Below, in pieces: positions 50,710 through 60,700 of a stretch of 64,000 bases of DNA. Within the stretch, counting starts at the first letter, position 1. Each line of letters opens with the position of its first letter. Source of the stretch: Pseudomonas fluorescens (GTDB lineage: Bacteria; Pseudomonadota; Gammaproteobacteria; Pseudomonadales; Pseudomonadaceae); NCBI RefSeq assembly GCF_001902145.1, contig NZ_MRST01000026.1:52244-116243 (forward strand). The letters are read 5' to 3'. The notes below the pieces were generated by a model that did not search any database, was not told the origin of the DNA, and saw nothing but the letters and a program-made list of their open reading frames with translations. Made by a program: the position numbers and the translations under genes.

Positions 50710-51908
50710 TGAGCGGCGCAGGCCAGACTTTTCACGATCTGCTGCATGACGTCAGCACAAACCTGCGCACCCTGGGCAGGCGGGCAGTGCTCACCCTTCT
50801 CGGCGTCGTCATGGGTAGCTGCTCGGTGGTCGCCCTCATCAATATCGGTCACAACGCCGCCGAAGAGGCCGCTGCAATCTTCCAGGGAATGGGCGTCGAT
50901 ACAGTAGTCGCACAGATTTCAAATGACGCAGAAATCACGCACGCCGGCCCCCTGACCGTTGAAATTGCTCACTTGCGCAGGAAAGTCCCTGAGCTGGAGG
51001 ACATTGCACCCGTTGCCCTGATGGGGAACTCAGTGATGTTCAGGGGGCGCGACCTCACTATCGAGCTGATCGGCACAACGGCCCCACTGAAGCAGGCCTT
51101 GGGTTTGGAAATGCGCAAAGGACGTTTTTTGAGCGCATTCGATTACAAAGCCACTCATGCCGTGATAGGCCACCAACTCGCCGATGAACTCTCCGGGGCC
51201 GGCGAGCCGGTACGCATAGGCGACACACTGCGAGTGCGCCACGTGCTGTTTCAAGTCATCGGAATTCTGCATCCCAAGTTCCCTTCAGCGATTGCGCCTT
51301 TCAACACCAACACGTCACTGTTCATCCCACTGGAGGGGATCAGTCGACTACAAGCCTGGACGCCTGTCACCCACGTTTTCGCGCGCGCCCCCGGCGCGAG
51401 TCCCATTGATAGCGTGGTATCTGACTTCGAACATGCATTAAGCCCGCTGTTTCCCGGCCAGGCTATCGATGTGCTGGTTCCCCAACAAATCATCGATGGC
51501 CTGTCCCAGCAGAATCGTACCTTCACCTACCTGTTGGCCGCTCTCGCCAGTATCTCGCTCCTCGCCAGTGGTATCGGCGTGATGAACGTCATGCTGATGA
51601 ATATCTCGCAGCGGCGTCGAGAAATAGGTTTGCGCATGGCCATGGGCGCTCGCCCACGTGACATTCGCAACCTGTTCATGATCGAAGCGCTCACCGTGAC
51701 CACCTTGGGAGCGTTGACCGGAGCCATTCTGGGCGTTGGACTGGCCCTCCTCTATGCCCGTGTATCGGGCTGGAGCTTCGTGCTGTCGCCGACGTCGGTG
51801 CCATTGGGTGTGTGCAGCGCGATCGCCGTGGGTGTGTTTTTTGGCCTTTATCCCGCCCTCTCGGCATCCCGGCTGCAACCTGTGGAAGCTCTGCGTGAAG
51901 ATGACTAA
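50709..51908 (+). CDS. MacB-like ABC permease (FtsX superfamily)
   Basis: A 399-residue permease with four transmembrane helices. One is near residues 20-45 (AVLTLLGVVMGSCSVVALIN), then comes a ~220-residue MacB-type periplasmic domain, and three C-terminal helices with the FtsX signature (SGIGVMNVMLMNISQRRREI, GLRMAMGARPRDI). Unlike canonical MacB, the ATPase is a separate polypeptide. It should pair with the ATPase before it and the adaptor and outer-membrane channel after it. The ATG at 50709 overlaps the ATPase stop; a TTG at 50697 is the alternative. Confidence 0.9.
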   Translation: MSGAGQTFHDLLHDVSTNLRTLGRRAVLTLLGVVMGSCSVVALINIGHNAAEEAAAIFQGMGVDTVVAQISNDAEITHAGPLTVEIAHLRRKVPELEDIAPVALMGNSVMFRGRDLTIELIGTTAPLKQALGLEMRKGRFLSAFDYKATHAVIGHQLADELSGAGEPVRIGDTLRVRHVLFQVIGILHPKFPSAIAPFNTNTSLFIPLEGISRLQAWTPVTHVFARAPGASPIDSVVSDFEHALSPLFPGQAIDVLVPQQIIDGLSQQNRTFTYLLAALASISLLASGIGVMNVMLMNISQRRREIGLRMAMGARPRDIRNLFMIEALTVTTLGALTGAILGVGLALLYARVSGWSFVLSPTSVPLGVCSAIAVGVFFGLYPALSASRLQPVEALREDD

Positions 51909-53322
51909 GTACCTGGTACTGACTGCGGTGTTACTCGTGTTCGTCCCGAGCGCCAAAGCCTCCACGTTATTAAGTCAGCAGACTATCCGCATGAGCCTCG
52001 CGGATGCCCTGTACCTGGGCCTGCGCAACAACCGGGATATCCGCAGTGCCTATTTGCAACGGGTAGGGCAGAAATTCGATCTACGCGTTGCTGAAGATGC
52101 TTTCAAACCGAAGCTCTTGCTCAAGAGTGAGTACCGCAACATCAAGGATAGCGATGACCAGGCCCGTCAAATCGCACTAACGCCCACGGCTACGCTGATC
52201 GGACAGTACGGCACTCGCCTGAACTTGGGATGGACCCAACAGTTCAACCATACCGAGCAGACGGGGCACCTACGCAGCGACGGTGTGAACCTGGAGATAA
52301 TCCAACCGTTGTTGCGCGGGGCCGGCCCGGATGTCACCACGGCCCCTCTGCGGCTCGCGAGACTGTCGGAGCAAGCCAACCGCCTGAATCTCAAGGCCAG
52401 TATTTCCCAGTCCATCACCGCTATCATCACCAGCTACCGGGAACTGATCAGGTCTCAGGAACAGCTGAGCATTGTCCAGGCATCGCTTCAAAGAGCCCGC
52501 GACCTGTTGGAGATAAACAGGGCGCTGATCAACGCCGGACGCATGGCCCAATTCGAAATCGTGCAGACCGAAGCGGATATTGCCGTGCAGGAATTGAGCG
52601 TCGAAGAAGCACAGAACGAGCTGGATATTCAACGCCTCGCACTGCTGCGCCTGCTTGCTCTGGACCTATCCACGAATCTTCAGGCCACTGAAGCCTTGCA
52701 GGCGACACCGGTCGATGTCGATCTATTACAAGCCATACGCCTGGCTCAAGTTCAGCAACCTCAATACCTCTCCACATTGCTCAATGGCCAACAGGCCGAG
52801 CTGAACATGATCATCGCCAAGGATGCTTCTCGCTGGGATCTCTCACTGGTGGCGGGTGCCAATCAGGTACGTGATCATCCACGTACCGGCTCCGTTCGAC
52901 GTTGGGAAAGCTATACCGGTCTTCAGTTGGAAATTCCCATTGGCGACATCAGCACCCGTCAAGCAGAAACACATGCCCGTATCAACGTAGAGCACCAGCA
53001 ATTGCTCATCGCCGACGCCCGTCAAGAGTTGGAACGTAGCGTCAATAACGTTGTGCGCGAACTTGGTACCCGCTGGCGCCAATATGAAATCGCTTTGCGC
53101 GCCAATGAACTGTCCATGCGCAAGCTGAATATCGAGCGCGAAAAGCTCAGTGCCGGCCGCTCCAGCAACTTTCAAATCATCAGTTTCGAAAACGATCTGC
53201 GCGATGCAGAAAACGCTCGCATCAACGCACTGATCGCCTATTTGAATGCACAAACGCAACTGGACGACACCCTTGGCATGACGCTGGAACGATGGGAGAT
53301 TGCACTTGAAGACCCACACTGA
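51901..53322 (+). CDS. TolC-family outer-membrane channel
   Basis: A 473-residue outer-membrane efflux protein with a signal peptide (MTKYLVLTAVLLVFVPSAKA). Two TolC-type helical-hairpin repeats have the features SLADALYLGLRNNRDIRSAY at the N-terminus and LRDAENARINALIAYLNAQ near the C-terminus. The N-terminal half contains an extended beta/linker region. There is no lipobox, so it is a non-lipidated TolC-like channel. The start at 51901 overlaps the permease by 8 bases; the C-terminal coding sequence overlaps the adaptor by 17 bases. A channel dedicated to one pump, rather than shared TolC, is implied. Confidence 0.9.
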   Translation: MTKYLVLTAVLLVFVPSAKASTLLSQQTIRMSLADALYLGLRNNRDIRSAYLQRVGQKFDLRVAEDAFKPKLLLKSEYRNIKDSDDQARQIALTPTATLIGQYGTRLNLGWTQQFNHTEQTGHLRSDGVNLEIIQPLLRGAGPDVTTAPLRLARLSEQANRLNLKASISQSITAIITSYRELIRSQEQLSIVQASLQRARDLLEINRALINAGRMAQFEIVQTEADIAVQELSVEEAQNELDIQRLALLRLLALDLSTNLQATEALQATPVDVDLLQAIRLAQVQQPQYLSTLLNGQQAELNMIIAKDASRWDLSLVAGANQVRDHPRTGSVRRWESYTGLQLEIPIGDISTRQAETHARINVEHQQLLIADARQELERSVNNVVRELGTRWRQYEIALRANELSMRKLNIEREKLSAGRSSNFQIISFENDLRDAENARINALIAYLNAQTQLDDTLGMTLERWEIALEDPH

Positions 53323-54571
53323 GAGCCCACCTCGCTCGTACCATTGGCGCATAGGTTTGATGGTGCTCATGACGTTGACATGCGTTGCACTGATCGTGAA
53401 GAAACGGGTAATCCAGCCTCCTCCCGCACCGCAATGGGTGAGCATACAGAACCAACCACTGACGCAACACATCGGCTTGGTCGGGAAATTCGAGCCCATT
53501 CAAACCATCGTACTCAACGCACCATTCGAAGGCGTTATCCAATCTCTCGAAGTAGAACATGGACAGTGGGTGCAAGAGGGTCAAACACTCCTGAGTATGG
53601 ACCCGACACTTATCGAGCTGCAGTTACGAGAAGCCTTATCCGGGCAACTCAAGGCGCAACGAGCCTTACAAGAGTTGAAGAGTTGGGAAAACGGCACTCA
53701 AGTCGCACGAGCGCGTCGTGCGCTACGCGCCGCCGACATGTCATTGAGCAGCCTGGAAGGCAGGCTGCGAGAAAGCCGCCATCTTTTCGAGCGCGGAATT
53801 ATTGCGCGTAACGAACTGGACGAACTGGATCAACAAACGACATTGCAACGGCTTGAACGGATCAGCGCTCAAAACGAACTGCAAGCGTTACTCAGCGAAG
53901 GAACAGGCGAGGCCCGAAAAATTGCCGAGATGGAGCTGATCAATGCCACGGTGAAGTATGAACAACTGCAACAAGTACTTACCCGCCAAACCGTCGTGGC
54001 CCCTTTCACTGGCGTGATTGTTCCGGTGAGTGCATCACAAGGATCGGGCGTCGTGGCCCCTGTGCAAACCGGCGATCGGGTCAGCCAGAATCAATCATTG
54101 CTGGGCTTGGCTCACACCCAATCGTTGAAGGTAATCACCACGGCATCTGAATTGGATATCAACCAATTACAACCAGGTCAGCACGTCGAAATTCTTGGAG
54201 ATGGGTTTGAGGGAGAGCGGCTCCATGGCCATATACAAACGGTCGGCAACCTGGCCTTACCCAACGATGACCCCAGCGCCAGCGCACAGTTTCCAGTCAC
54301 GCTGGCCCTGCCTGAACTGTCCCCTGAACAAGCCAGGCGTATTCGGCCCGGCATGAGCGCACGCCTGCGCATCATCACCTACCACAATGAGCAGGCTCTG
54401 ATCGTTGCGCCAGAAGCAATCAGCCAAGAGGGCAATGAAATGACCGTGGCCTACCGCAAGGACGAGGATCAGCCGATTGAGCGCAGGGTCGTTACGGTTG
54501 GCCATGCCAACGCGGAGGGTGTAGAGGTTTTTGGTCTGGCCCCGGGTCTGGTACGCCTTGGCACCCAATAA
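53306..54571 (+). CDS. Periplasmic adaptor (HlyD/MacA-like membrane fusion protein)
   Basis: A 421-residue adaptor. The N-terminal membrane anchor is at ~15-35 (HWRIGLMVLMTLTCVALIVK); the lipoyl half-motifs are APFEGVIQSLEVEHGQWVQEG-like (about residues 75-95) and TVVAPFTGVIVPV (about 230); between them is a ~110-residue alpha-hairpin; beta-barrel and membrane-proximal domains follow. It bridges the ABC pump and the TolC-like channel. It is translated from a TTG (53306) with GGAG at an ideal distance, inside the TolC gene, so all four exporter genes overlap. Confidence 0.9.
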   Translation: MKTHTESPPRSYHWRIGLMVLMTLTCVALIVKKRVIQPPPAPQWVSIQNQPLTQHIGLVGKFEPIQTIVLNAPFEGVIQSLEVEHGQWVQEGQTLLSMDPTLIELQLREALSGQLKAQRALQELKSWENGTQVARARRALRAADMSLSSLEGRLRESRHLFERGIIARNELDELDQQTTLQRLERISAQNELQALLSEGTGEARKIAEMELINATVKYEQLQQVLTRQTVVAPFTGVIVPVSASQGSGVVAPVQTGDRVSQNQSLLGLAHTQSLKVITTASELDINQLQPGQHVEILGDGFEGERLHGHIQTVGNLALPNDDPSASAQFPVTLALPELSPEQARRIRPGMSARLRIITYHNEQALIVAPEAISQEGNEMTVAYRKDEDQPIERRVVTVGHANAEGVEVFGLAPGLVRLGTQ

Positions 54572-54610
54572 TGACAATGACGCCCCACTCTTAGAGTTGA
54601 ACAACATACG

Positions 54611-54642
54611 CAAAAAGGGCGACCCGCAGGCCGCCCTTTTCA
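54611..54642. terminator. Bidirectional terminator between the exporter operon and fdhA
   Basis: AAAAGGGCG (54613-54621) and CGCCCTTTT (54632-54640) pair perfectly; an A/T-tract on each side serves both strands. It lies between convergent genes. Confidence 0.9.
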
Positions 54643-54655
54643 TTTACCCAGCGCG

Positions 54656-55855
54656 TTACGCCGCACTGAACAACTTATGCGGATCAATCACAAACTTCTT
54701 CGGCACACCCGCATCGAACTCGCCATAGCCACGTGGCGCATCATCCAGGCTGATCACCTGTACGCCGACGATTTCTGCAATGTTGATACGGTCCCACATG
54801 ATCGCCTGCATCAGTTGGCGGTTGTACTTCATCACTGGCGTTTGCCCGGTGTGGAAGCTGTGGGATTTGGCCCAACCCAGACCAAAGCGAATGCTCAGGC
54901 TGCCCATTTTCGCGGCGGCATCGACCGCACCTGGATCTTCGGTCACGTACAGACCTGGGATACCGATTTTGCCTGCCACACGCACCACGCCCATCAGCGA
55001 GTTGAGCACGGTGGCCGGGGCTTCGGCCTTGACGCCGTCGTGGCCATGGCCGCGTGCTTCGAAGCCCACGCAGTCAACGGCGCAGTCCACTTCGGGCTCG
55101 CCCAATAGCGCGGCGATTTGTTCGTGCAGAGGGGTGTCGGTAGACAGGTCGACGATTTCAAAACCCTGGGCCTTGGCGTGGGCCAGGCGGATTGAGTTGA
55201 CGTCGCCGATGATCACCACCGCTGCACCCAGCAAGCGAGCGGAGGCGGCAGCCGCCAGCCCCACCGGGCCGGCACCAGCGATGTAGACAGTGCTGCCTGG
55301 ACCGACGCCGGCAGTAACAGCGCCGTGGTAGCCAGTGGGCAGGATGTCGGAGAGGCAAGTCAGGTCACGGATTTTCTCCATGGCCTTGTCGCGGTCCGGC
55401 AGTTTCAGCAGGTTGAAGTCGGCATACGGCACCAGCACGTACTCGGCCTGGCCGCCGGTCCAGTCGCCCATGTCCACGTAGCCGTAGGCGCCACCGGCAC
55501 GGGCCGGGTTGACGGTCAGGCACACGCCGGTGTGTTGTTCTTTGCACGAACGGCAGCGGCCGCACGCCACGTTGAAAGGCACGGACACCAGGTCGCCGAT
55601 TTTCAGGTTCTCGACGTCGCTGCCCTTCTCGATGACTTCGCCGGTAATTTCATGACCGAGCACCAGGCCGGTCTGGGCCGTGGTGCGGCCGCGCACCATG
55701 TGTTGGTCGGAGCCGCAGATGTTGGTGGAGACCACGCGCAGGATGACGCCGTGCTCGATCTTCCTGCCACGGGGGTCCTGCATTTTGGGATAGTCGATTT
55801 TCTGTACTTCGACCTTGCCGTTGCCGAGATACACGACACCACGATTACCAGACAT
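54656..55855 (-). CDS. fdhA: Glutathione-independent formaldehyde dehydrogenase
   Basis: A 399-residue zinc-dependent medium-chain dehydrogenase that oxidises formaldehyde to formate with tightly bound NAD, without glutathione. The catalytic-zinc region is STNICGSDQHMVRGR and GHEITGEVIE; structural-zinc cysteines are in CGRCRSCKEQHTGVC; the Rossmann motif is AGAGPVGLAAAASARLLG. It sits downstream of purU and the sarcosine oxidase genes, which release formaldehyde and methylene-tetrahydrofolate, so its role in removing that formaldehyde is strongly suggested. Confidence 0.96.
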   Translation of the reverse strand: MSGNRGVVYLGNGKVEVQKIDYPKMQDPRGRKIEHGVILRVVSTNICGSDQHMVRGRTTAQTGLVLGHEITGEVIEKGSDVENLKIGDLVSVPFNVACGRCRSCKEQHTGVCLTVNPARAGGAYGYVDMGDWTGGQAEYVLVPYADFNLLKLPDRDKAMEKIRDLTCLSDILPTGYHGAVTAGVGPGSTVYIAGAGPVGLAAAASARLLGAAVVIIGDVNSIRLAHAKAQGFEIVDLSTDTPLHEQIAALLGEPEVDCAVDCVGFEARGHGHDGVKAEAPATVLNSLMGVVRVAGKIGIPGLYVTEDPGAVDAAAKMGSLSIRFGLGWAKSHSFHTGQTPVMKYNRQLMQAIMWDRINIAEIVGVQVISLDDAPRGYGEFDAGVPKKFVIDPHKLFSAA

Positions 55856-55961
55856 GCTTTCACCTCGCTGTTGTTTTTATGGAACTGCGTTGCCGCTTGG
55901 GTGGGCAGCGCGTTTAAGTGCTCGGGTACAGATGCTGTTTTTGCGTTGTTTGTGAGGGCCT

Positions 55962-55983
55962 CATCGGGGGCAAGCCCCCGATG
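55962..55983. repeat. Single REP palindrome after purU
   Basis: CATCGGGGGC-AA-GCCCCCGATG is a perfect 10-bp inverted repeat, 7 bases past the purU stop on the minus strand. It is a REP unit of the GGGGGCAAGCCCCC class and may serve as a terminator or mRNA-stabilising hairpin. Confidence 0.8.
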
Positions 55984-55990
55984 GCGTCAG

Positions 55991-56848
55991 TCAGAGCACC
56001 ACCGTCCGATTGGCGTTCAAAAACACCCGCCGCTCGATGTGATACCCCACCGCCCGCGCCAATGTGAGCCCTTCGATATCCCGCCCCTTGGCAATCAAAT
56101 CCTCGGGATAGTGGCTGTGATCCACCACCTCCACGCCTTGGGCGATGATCGGCCCTTCATCCAGATCGTTGTTGATGTAATGCGCCGTGGCGCCCACCAG
56201 TTTCACGCCCTTGTTGTACGCCTGGTGATAAGGCTTGGCGCCCTTGAAGCCGGGCAGCAACGAGTGATGAATGTTGATGGCCTTGCCGTCCAGCTTGCGG
56301 CACAGCTCCGGTGACAGCACTTGCATGTAGCGCGCAAGGATCACCAGCTCGGCGCCGGTGTCTTCCACCACTTGCCACACCTGGCGCTCCTGGGACGGCT
56401 TGTCGTTGGGGTCGAGCGGGAAATGGTAGTAGGGAATCTGGTGCCAGTCGGCCAAGGGTTTCAGATCGGGGTGGTTGGACACCACCGCGACTACGTCCAT
56501 CGACAGCTGGCCGATGCGCTGGCGATACAGCAGGTCGTTGAGGCAGTGATCGGCCTTGGAGACCATGATCACCACTTTGGGCCGGTAGTTCGGCGCCGTC
56601 AGTTCGAAGATCATGCCAAAGGCTTCACCACGGGTGGCCAAGCCATCGCGGAACGCCTGCTCGTCAAAGCCGTCAGGCTGACGGAACTCGACACGAATGA
56701 AAAACCGACCCGAGAGGCGGTCATCAAACGAATGGTGCTCGGTGACGTAGCAGCCCTGCTCAAACAGGTAGCGGGTGACCGCGTCCACCGTGCCGAGCAC
56801 GCTGGGGCAGTCGGCGGTCAAAATCCATGTATCGGGTGCGCGGCTCAT
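55991..56848 (-). CDS. purU: Formyltetrahydrofolate deformylase
   Basis: A 285-residue protein with an N-terminal ACT domain (about 5-85; TWILTADCPSVLGTVDAV) and a C-terminal formyltransferase-fold hydrolase (about 90-285; FYHFPLDPNDK-like region, INIHHSLLPGFKGAKPYHQA, GATAHYINNDLDEGPII). It hydrolyses 10-formyl-THF to formate and THF, which would recycle folate during sarcosine oxidation. The ATG at 56848 has GGAG upstream; an in-frame start at 56869 is weaker. Confidence 0.94.
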   Translation of the reverse strand: MSRAPDTWILTADCPSVLGTVDAVTRYLFEQGCYVTEHHSFDDRLSGRFFIRVEFRQPDGFDEQAFRDGLATRGEAFGMIFELTAPNYRPKVVIMVSKADHCLNDLLYRQRIGQLSMDVVAVVSNHPDLKPLADWHQIPYYHFPLDPNDKPSQERQVWQVVEDTGAELVILARYMQVLSPELCRKLDGKAINIHHSLLPGFKGAKPYHQAYNKGVKLVGATAHYINNDLDEGPIIAQGVEVVDHSHYPEDLIAKGRDIEGLTLARAVGYHIERRVFLNANRTVVL

Positions 56849-56879
56849 TACGAATAACTCCTCAAACAACGCTATCTAC

Positions 56880-56979
56880 TGTAGGAGCGAGCTTGCTCGC
56901 GAAGAACGCCAACGATGATGCATGCATGCTGAATGAACGCGGCGTCTTTGAGTTTTTCGCGAGCAAGCTCGCTCCTACA
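56880..56979. repeat. REPIN (100 bp)
   Basis: Inverted arms TGTAGGAGCGAGC and GCTCGCTCCTACA; a diverged core (CGCCAACGATGATGC) is next to the left arm. It lies between purU and soxG. Confidence 0.92.
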
Positions 56980-57009
56980 GTGAAGGGGGGAGACAGCGCG
57001 AGCGCCATG

Positions 57010-57642
57010 TCAGGCTTGAACGCTCAAACCGAATTCGGCCGAGGCATCCTGCAACCACAACCACCAGTAATCCGAGAAGCTGCGACGGATCAGCAATTCC
57101 CAGGTGTCTTCGCCGGTATGACGGATCACCAGTTGCGACTTGGCGAACACCGTGCCCACGGCCTTGCCGACGGGGAAGTTGTTGGGGTGCACGTCATAGC
57201 TGGTGGACTTCATCAGCACGTCGCGCACATTCGGGCCGCTCAGCTCGAGGATCTGCTGGCCGCCGCTGACGTTGACGATCTGGATATGCAGGTCGCCCAG
57301 GGCAGCGCGCAGTTTTTGCTCGGCGGCAAACTCTTCACCGCTCGGCACGATCAACAGCCACTCATCCGGGCCGAGCCACTGAAGGCTGGTTTCACCGCTT
57401 ACGACCACGCTCAGGGGGCCGGGCAGTTCGATACCGACGGCCTTGTGTACGCCGGCGGCGAAGGCGGCGTCGTGGCCATCGCCACGAATGGTCAGGTGGC
57501 CGAGGAGTTTCTTTTCACGCACGGTCACGCCGGCATTCTTGCGGCCCTTGCCGACCAGGCTGGCGAGGTCGGCATGGTGCAGCGACGACTCGGCCTTGGC
57601 ACCGGTGGTGGGGCGTTGCTGGTAAACATTGGCTGCTGTCAT
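57010..57642 (-). CDS. soxG: Sarcosine oxidase gamma subunit
   Basis: A 210-residue gamma subunit of the heterotetrameric sarcosine oxidase. Recognisable stretches are LQWLGPDEWLLIVPSGEE and GGQQILELSGPNVRDVLMK, from the GcvT-like fold. It is the last gene of soxBDAG, separated from soxA by a 124-base gap carrying a REP element. The length fits the family. Confidence 0.95.
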   Translation of the reverse strand: MTAANVYQQRPTTGAKAESSLHHADLASLVGKGRKNAGVTVREKKLLGHLTIRGDGHDAAFAAGVHKAVGIELPGPLSVVVSGETSLQWLGPDEWLLIVPSGEEFAAEQKLRAALGDLHIQIVNVSGGQQILELSGPNVRDVLMKSTSYDVHPNNFPVGKAVGTVFAKSQLVIRHTGEDTWELLIRRSFSDYWWLWLQDASAEFGLSVQA

Positions 57643-57682
57643 AGAGCACCTTTCCTGAATTTTGTTGTGCGGCTACTGGCGT

Positions 57683-57750
57683 CTTCGCGAGCAAGCCCGC
57701 TCCCACATTTGGAACGCGTTTCCCCTGTGGGAGCGGGCTTGCTCGCGAAG
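57683..57750. repeat. Two-armed REP element inside the sox operon (68 bp)
   Basis: CTTCGCGAGCAAGCCCGC and GCGGGCTTGCTCGCGAAG are inverted arms with CCCACA/TGTGGG facing inward, as in the element at 33023. Its place between soxA and soxG means it is probably transcribed and could set their mRNA ratio. Confidence 0.9.
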
Positions 57751-57766
57751 GCCGCGCCTCGGTCTA

Positions 57767-60700
57767 TCAGATGTTCTGCCGATCACCTTTGGGGTCAAAG
57801 AACACCGAAGACACAATCTCGGCCTCGATCACGCTGCCATCCGCTTGCGGCGAGAACACCCGCTCACCGATGCGCTTCAAGCCGCCCTTCACCACACCCA
57901 TGGCAAACGAATAGCCCAGGGAGTTATGCGCATAACTTGAGGTAACGTGACCCACCATCTTCATCGGAATCGTCTGCTTCGGATCGAACACCAACTGCGC
58001 GCCTTCCGGCAGCCACACGTTCGGGTCGATCGGCTTGAGCCCCACCAACTGCTTGCGCTCTTCACGCACGCAGTCTTCACGGTTCATCCCACGCCAGCCG
58101 ATCCACGAGAACGGCTTGGTACGGCCAACGCACCAGCCCATGTTCAGGTCGTCCGGGGTCATCGAGCCATCGGTGTCTTGCCCGACGATAATGAAGCCCT
58201 TCTCGGCGCGCAGTACGTGCATGGTCTCGGTGCCGTACGGGGTCAGGTTGTACTTTTTGCCGGCCTCGACGATCTTTTCCAGCACGCCCATGGCGTAGTC
58301 GGCCTGCACGTTGACCTCAAACGACAGCTCACCGGTAAACGAGATACGGAACACCCGCGCCGGCACACCGCCCACCAGGCCTTCCTTCCAGGTCATGAAC
58401 GGGAAGCCGTCCTTGTCCAGGTCGATGTCAGTCACTTCACTGAGCAGCTTGCGGCTGTTGGGGCCGGACAGGGTCATGGTTGCCCAATGGTCGGTGACCG
58501 AGGTGAAGTACACCTTGAGGTCCGGCCATTCGGTCTGCTGGTAGATTTCCAGCCACTGCAGCACGCGGGCGGCGCCGCCGGTGGTGGTGGTCATCAGGAA
58601 GTGGTTGTCGGCCAGACAGGCCGTCACGCCGTCGTCGAAGACCATGCCGTCTTCCTTGCACATCAGGCCGTAGCGCGCCTTGCCCACGTCGAGCTTGGTC
58701 CAGGCGTTGGTGTAGATGCGGTTGAGGAACTCGCGCGCATCCGGGCCCTGAATGTCGATCTTGCCGAGAGTGGACGCGTCCAGCAGGCCGACGCTGTCGC
58801 GCACGGCCAGGCATTCGCGCTTCACCGCAGCGTGCAGGTCTTCACCGTTACGCGGGAAATACCACGGGCGTTTCCACTGGCCGACGTCTTCAAACTCGGC
58901 GCCGTTCTTCACGTGCCAGGCTTGCAGGGCGGTGTAGCGTACCGGCTCGAAAATATGCCCACAGTGACGGCCCGCTACGGCACCGAAAGTGACCGGCGTG
59001 TAGTTGGGACGGAACATGGTGGTGCCCATCTGCGGGATGGTCACGTTCAGCGAACGGGCGGCGATGGCCAGGCCGTTGACGTTACCCAGCTTGCCCTGGT
59101 CGGTGCCGAAGCCCAGCGCCGTGTAGCGTTTGACGTGCTCCACCGACTCGAAGCCTTCGCGGGTGGCCAGCTCGATGGCGGCGGCGGTGACGTCGTTTTG
59201 CAGGTCGACAAATTGCTTTGGCGCCCGTGCGGTGGCTTTTTCGTGCGGCACCTGGAACAGCGCCAGGGTCGGCTCTTCAAGACGGCTCAAGGCTTTTGGC
59301 AGCGTGCCTTCAACCGGGGCAAAACCGGCTTCGCTGGCCGCACGCACGCCGCCTTCAAAGCCATCTGCAAGGGAATCGCCAAGGCCGTAGACGCCGTTGA
59401 TGCCACCCACGCACACGCGCTTTTGCGGTGCTTCGCCCGGTACAAACCCGAGGATATCTTCACGCCAGGTCGGCTTGCCGCCCAGGTGCGAGGCCAGGTG
59501 CACCACCGGGCTGTAACCGCCGGAGCTGGTGACCAGGTCGCAGTCCAGCCATTCGCCGGGGCTGGTCACTTTATGCGCCTTGACGTCGATGGCTGCCACG
59601 CGGGCGCCGGTCACGTGCTTGCTGCCACGGGCCTCGATCACGGCGCTGCCGGTAAGGATGCGGATACCTTTGGCGCGGGCTTCTTCAACCAGGGCACCGC
59701 GTGGGTTGTGACGCGCATCGGCCACCGCGACGACGGTGAGGCCCGCATCGAACCAGTCCAAGGCAACGCGGTAGGCATGATCGTTGTTGGTCGACAGCAG
59801 CAACTTCTTACCCGGTGCCACGCCGTAGCGACGCACGTAGGTAGACACCGCCCCCGCGAGCATATTGCCCGGCACATCGTTGTTGCCGTACACCAGCGGA
59901 CGCTCGCACGCACCGGTGGCCAGCACCACGCGCTTGGCACGTACGCGGTGGATACGCTGACGCACCACGCCAATCGGCGCACGGTCACCCAGGTGGTCGG
60001 TCAGGCGTTCGTGAATGGTCAGGAAGTTATGGTCGTGGTAGCCATTGACGGTGGCGCGGGGCAGCAGCACCACGTCCGGCAGGGCTTTCAATTCGGCAAT
60101 GACGCTGGCAACCCATTCAGTGGCCGGCTTGCCGTCGAGGCTTTCGCGGGAATCGAGCAGCGAACCACCGAACTCTTCCTGCTCGTCGGCGATGATCACA
60201 CGGGCACCGCTGCGCGCAGCGGCCAGCGCAGCCGCGAGGCCCGCAGGGCCTGCGCCCACGACCAGCACGTCGCAATGACGGTTGAAGTTGTCGTAGGTGT
60301 CCGGGTCGTTCTCGGTGGGCGAACGGCCAAGGCCCGCCGCCTTGCGGATGTACTTCTCGTAGGTCATCCAGAACGATTGCGGGTACATGAAGGTTTTGTA
60401 GTAGAAACCCGGCGGCATCAGCTTGCCGCCGACCTTGCCGAGAATGCCCATCATGTCGTTGTTGACGCTCGGCCAGCCGTTGGTGCTGGTGGCGACCAGG
60501 CCCTGGTACAGCGCCTGTTGGGTGGCGCGCACGTTGGGGATCTGCGTGGCTTCGGTGGCGCCGATCTGCAGCACCGCGTTCGGCTCTTCGGCGCCTGCGG
60601 CAAAGATGCCCCGTGGGCGCGAGTACTTGAAGCTGCGGCCAATGATGTCGACGCCGTTGGCCAGCAGGGCTGCGGCCAGGGTGTCGCCTTCAAAGCCTTT

